DNA from: Actinomycetes bacterium
GTDB taxonomy: Bacteria; Actinomycetota; Actinomycetes; Propionibacteriales; Nocardioidaceae
Direction of reading: 5' to 3'
NCBI GenBank assembly: GCA_029779385.1
Contig: JAKPAQ010000051.1
Location: forward strand, 1 to 7,563
DNA: 7,563 nt
Positions 5,596 through 7,563 of this stretch are shown one piece after another; the first letter of the stretch is position 1, and each line of letters begins with the position of its first letter. Made by a program: the position numbers and the translations under genes. The notes under the pieces are model-generated. The model was not told where the DNA came from. It was given only the letters and a program-made list of their open reading frames with translations, and made no database searches.

Positions 5596-6684
5596 ATGAC
5601 TGACACCTCCAGCGAACTCAGCTGCTTTGGCAGCGGACACGAACAAGTTGTTTTCTGCCACGACCAAGCATCCGGCTTAAAGGCAATCATCGGGCTCTAC
5701 TCGACTGCATTGGGCCCCGGTCTTGGCGGCACTCGGTTCTATCCCTACGCCAGCGAAGCCGCCGCCCTAGCCGACGTGCTGAATCTTAGTCGCGGCATGG
5801 CCTACAAAAACGCCCTCGCCGGACTTGATCTAGGTGGCGGCAAAGCAGTCATCATCGGCGACCCGAAGAAGGACAAGAACGAGGCGATGCTGCGCGCCTA
5901 CGGCCGCTTCGTGCAGTCGCTGGCGGGCCGCTACTACACCGCCTGCGACGTTGGCACCTTCAGCCCCGACATGGACGTCATCGCCCGCGAATGCGACTAC
6001 GTCACCGGCCGTACCGTCGAACACGGCGGGGCGGGAGACTCCAGCGTCCTCACCGCCTTCGGCGTCCACCAAGGGATGCGAGCAGCAGCACAGTTCACCT
6101 GGGGTACCGCGGACCTAGCGGGCAAACGAGTCGGCGTTGCCGGCGTCGGAAAAGTCGGCAAACACCTAGTGCGGCACTTGCTCGACGAAGACGCTCAAGT
6201 AGTAATCACCGACGTTGACACCGAGGCGATCGACCGACTGCGCGCTAGTGGCGCGAACGTCGAAGTAGCCCCCTCGACCGAGGCCCTCATCGCAGCTGAC
6301 CTCGACGTGTATGCGCCCTGCGCGCTCGGCGGCGCCCTCAATGAAACGTCGTTGCAGACCCTGACCGCGAAGGTGGTCGCCGGCGCGGCGAACAACCAAC
6401 TGGCCAATGACGGGATCGGCAAGCTGCTCACCGACCGCGGCATTGTTTATGCGCCGGACTATTGCGTGAACTCCGGTGGCGTGATCCAAGTGGCCGACGA
6501 ACTCGAACCTGACGGGTTCAACTTCGAACGCGCAAAGAACCGGGCGCTGTCGATCTTTGATACGACCTTGGCCGTTCTAGAACGAGCGGCGACCGAGTCG
6601 ATCACGACGGCCGAAGCCGCAGATCGTCAGGCTGAACAGCGAATGGATCAGATCGGGCGACTGGCACAAATCCGTCTGCCCTGA
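5596..6684 (+). CDS. vdh: Glu/Leu/Phe/Val dehydrogenase, probably valine dehydrogenase
   Basis: A 362-residue cytosolic NAD-dependent amino acid dehydrogenase. It oxidatively deaminates branched-chain amino acids, giving 2-ketoisovalerate from valine, ammonium and NADH, and so feeds branched-chain acyl-CoA pools. The substrate-binding domain has [19 protein letters not shown] (33-51), substrate-contact K71 (MAYKNALAG) and catalytic K83 ([10 protein letters not shown]). [13 protein letters not shown] segment (118-129) follows. The NAD domain starts with [12 protein letters not shown] (180-191, a GxGxxG loop), with D206 (VVITDVD) at the end of the second strand indicating NAD over NADP. AANNQLA and [16 protein letters not shown] complete the family signature. 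Length agrees with Streptomyces valine dehydrogenases; leucine dehydrogenase is the main alternative, since substrate preference is hard to read from sequence. In Streptomyces, as I recall, vdh also lies next to a DUF3073 gene and purM, as here. Confidence 0.9.
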   Translation: MTDTSSELSCFGSGHEQVVFCHDQASGLKAIIGLYSTALGPGLGGTRFYPYASEAAALADVLNLSRGMAYKNALAGLDLGGGKAVIIGDPKKDKNEAMLRAYGRFVQSLAGRYYTACDVGTFSPDMDVIARECDYVTGRTVEHGGAGDSSVLTAFGVHQGMRAAAQFTWGTADLAGKRVGVAGVGKVGKHLVRHLLDEDAQVVITDVDTEAIDRLRASGANVEVAPSTEALIAADLDVYAPCALGGALNETSLQTLTAKVVAGAANNQLANDGIGKLLTDRGIVYAPDYCVNSGGVIQVADELEPDGFNFERAKNRALSIFDTTLAVLERAATESITTAEAADRQAEQRMDQIGRLAQIRLP

Positions 6685-6702
6685 TCGATTAGCTGAGTGC
6701 AA

Positions 6703-6722
6703 CTGCCAGCGTCAACTGGCAG
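6703..6722. terminator. Hairpin between vdh and the DUF3073 gene
   Basis: CTGCCAG (6703-6709), six loop bases and CTGGCAG (6716-6722) make a perfect 7-bp stem. It starts 18 nt after the vdh stop and overlaps the last codons and stop of the convergent DUF3073 gene. No T-tract follows on either strand, so it is either the U-less terminator common in high-GC Actinobacteria or simply a convergent-transcript structure. It is better placed for ending vdh than for ending the DUF3073 transcript, whose coding end lies inside it. Confidence 0.5.
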
Positions 6723-6888
6723 CAGGGTCCTCTAACTGTTTCGCAAGATCAGCGTACTGATCTGGAATCGGCTCACCGGACTCACCATGGAGCTCCCTTT
6801 CGAGATCACCGAAATCGGTGTCGAAAGACCGGTATTTGAGATCGCGAGCGACCTTGGTCTGCTTCGCTTTGGCACGGCCGCGGCCCAT
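6712..6888 (-). CDS. DUF3073 family small protein
   Basis: A 58-residue protein starting MGRGRAKAKQTKVARDLKYR, then SFDTDFGDLERELHG, and ending in QLEDPAAS. The opening is the hallmark of DUF3073, a small family widespread in Actinobacteria and usually found beside purM. The N-terminal 20 residues are highly basic (R3, R5, K7, K9, K12, R15, K18, R20) and the remainder acidic, which suggests nucleic-acid or ribosome contact, but the function is unknown. No signal peptide or membrane segment is present. The ATG at 6888 has a strong ribosome site (GAGGGGG) 9 nt upstream. It lies 128 nt downstream of the purM stop with a hairpin between, so it probably has its own promoter. It converges on vdh, with 27 nt between their stops. 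Confidence 0.9.
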   Translation of the reverse strand: MGRGRAKAKQTKVARDLKYRSFDTDFGDLERELHGESGEPIPDQYADLAKQLEDPAAS

Positions 6889-6897
6889 AAGGCTCGA

Positions 6898-6904
6898 CCC
6901 CCTC
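6898..6904 (-). promoter_or_regulatory. Ribosome binding site of the DUF3073 gene
   Basis: On the minus strand GAGGGGG ends 9 nt before the ATG at 6888. This good Shine-Dalgarno match fixes the start of the short gene and supports its being real. Confidence 0.7.
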
Positions 6905-6970
6905 GCACTAAGTAGTCGTATATCGTGCCACCCAGCGTACCGAAAGGTTCCCAGAATGCATCACTTGGCC

Positions 6971-6995
6971 CCGCCTCGGCGTGTGGCCGCGGCGG
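6971..6995 (-). terminator. Probable purM transcription terminator hairpin
   Basis: CCGCC-T-CGGC, a GTGTG loop, then GCCG-C-GGCGG forms a 9-bp GC-rich stem with a single T/C mismatch. It begins 21 nt after the purM stop (minus strand). No T-run follows it; a run of five T lies between the stop and the stem instead. Position and stability favour a U-less terminator separating purM from the DUF3073 gene. Confidence 0.5.
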
Positions 6996-7016
6996 ATACA
7001 CCGTGAAAAATCAGCG

Positions 7017-7563
7017 TCAGCTAAGGGTTACTGACCCACTCGGACCAAATTTATCGGCCGCGCCGACCTCACCAATGACCCAAGAATCGACACCCTGAGC
7101 TGTCAAGAAAGCCACGGCCGCATCGGCGGCTTCGGCCGCAACGACTGCGACCATGCCAACGCCCATGTTGAGCGCCTGGTCGAGGTGCTGTTGACTTACC
7201 TGGCCGACCTCGCCAACGACCGAGAAAACGGCCGGCGGAGTCCACGAGGAACGGTCGAGCCTGACCGAAACGCCTGCTGGCACGACCCGCTCAAGGTTCG
7301 CCGCCAAACCGCCGCCGGTGACGTGCGACATCGCGTGTACCTCAACTGCGTCAGCCAACGCCAGACACGGCTTGGTGTAGAGCCGAGTCGGGGTGAGCAG
7401 TTCCTCACCGAGAGTCTTGCCGAACTCGGCGACCTCGCGGTCCAGCTCCCAGCCGGCGATGTCGAAGAAAACCTTGCGAACCAGCGAATAGCCGTTCGAG
7501 TGCAACCCCGAAGAGGCCATCGCCACTACGACATCGCCCTCGCGAACCAAATCGGCACCAAGC
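7017..7563 (-). CDS. purM: Phosphoribosylformylglycinamidine cyclo-ligase (AIR synthetase), C-terminal half (runs off right edge)
   Basis: The last 181 or so codons of PurM, the cytosolic purine-pathway enzyme that closes formylglycinamidine ribonucleotide to aminoimidazole ribonucleotide using ATP. Visible family motifs are LVREGDVVVAMASSGLHSNGYSLVRKV at the left of the fragment, LTPTRLYTKPCLAL, the glycine-rich HVTGGGLAANLERVVP, WTPPAVF, NMGVGMVAVV near the ADP-binding C-terminal domain, and VIGEVG close to the end. The reading frame is open through the window edge, so the true start is outside. The ending SVTLS at the TGA (7017-7019) is normal for the family. It is transcribed toward the DUF3073 gene, in the order purM, DUF3073, then convergent vdh. 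Confidence 0.95.
   Translation of the reverse strand, partial: LGADLVREGDVVVAMASSGLHSNGYSLVRKVFFDIAGWELDREVAEFGKTLGEELLTPTRLYTKPCLALADAVEVHAMSHVTGGGLAANLERVVPAGVSVRLDRSSWTPPAVFSVVGEVGQVSQQHLDQALNMGVGMVAVVAAEAADAAVAFLTAQGVDSWVIGEVGAADKFGPSGSVTLS

Overview
The window looks like a chromosomal segment from a mycothiol-producing actinobacterium of fairly high GC (about 60% by eye). The reasons are an MshA glycosyltransferase (mycothiol synthesis is confined to Actinobacteria), a DUF3073 small protein, a 13E12-type DUF222/HNH protein, a Streptomyces-like valine dehydrogenase, and a LexA box of the actinobacterial type. I cannot name a genus. No tRNA, rRNA, CRISPR array or insertion sequence is visible, and no gene-free stretch exceeds about 230 bases.

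Left part (1-2490, minus strand): a compact operon reading mshA, a YbjN-domain gene, a DsbA/FrnE-like gene without cysteines, then gpmA, which runs off the left edge. The mshA-ybjN junction is an ATGA overlap, the next gap is 33 nt and the last is 9 nt. From memory, the order resembles the Mycobacterium tuberculosis Rv0484c-Rv0489 neighbourhood (SDR, ROK regulator, mshA, YbjN protein, LysE-type protein, gpm1). Here the ROK gene is absent and the DsbA-like gene takes the place next to gpmA. A YdfG-like short-chain dehydrogenase is divergent from mshA (2554-3309, plus).

Middle (3346-5369, minus): a lysine/alanine/proline-rich coiled-coil protein with a histone-H1-like tail built from tandem DNA repeats, then a DUF222-HNH endonuclease-family gene. 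Directly upstream of the HNH gene is a near-consensus SOS box lying exactly in the 17-nt spacer of a recognisable promoter. That promoter would give a leaderless, LexA-repressed, DNA-damage-inducible transcript. This is the most interesting signal in the window.

Right part (5596-7563): a Glu/Leu/Phe/Val-family dehydrogenase, most likely valine dehydrogenase (plus), converges on a 58-residue DUF3073 protein (6712-6888, minus), followed by the 3' half of purM (minus, off the right edge). This purM-DUF3073-vdh arrangement is, from memory, also found in Streptomyces. The window therefore joins two widely conserved actinobacterial neighbourhoods, with the lysine-rich and HNH genes between them. 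I see no sign of a novel multigene defence system; the window is mostly core metabolism plus one SOS-linked accessory gene.
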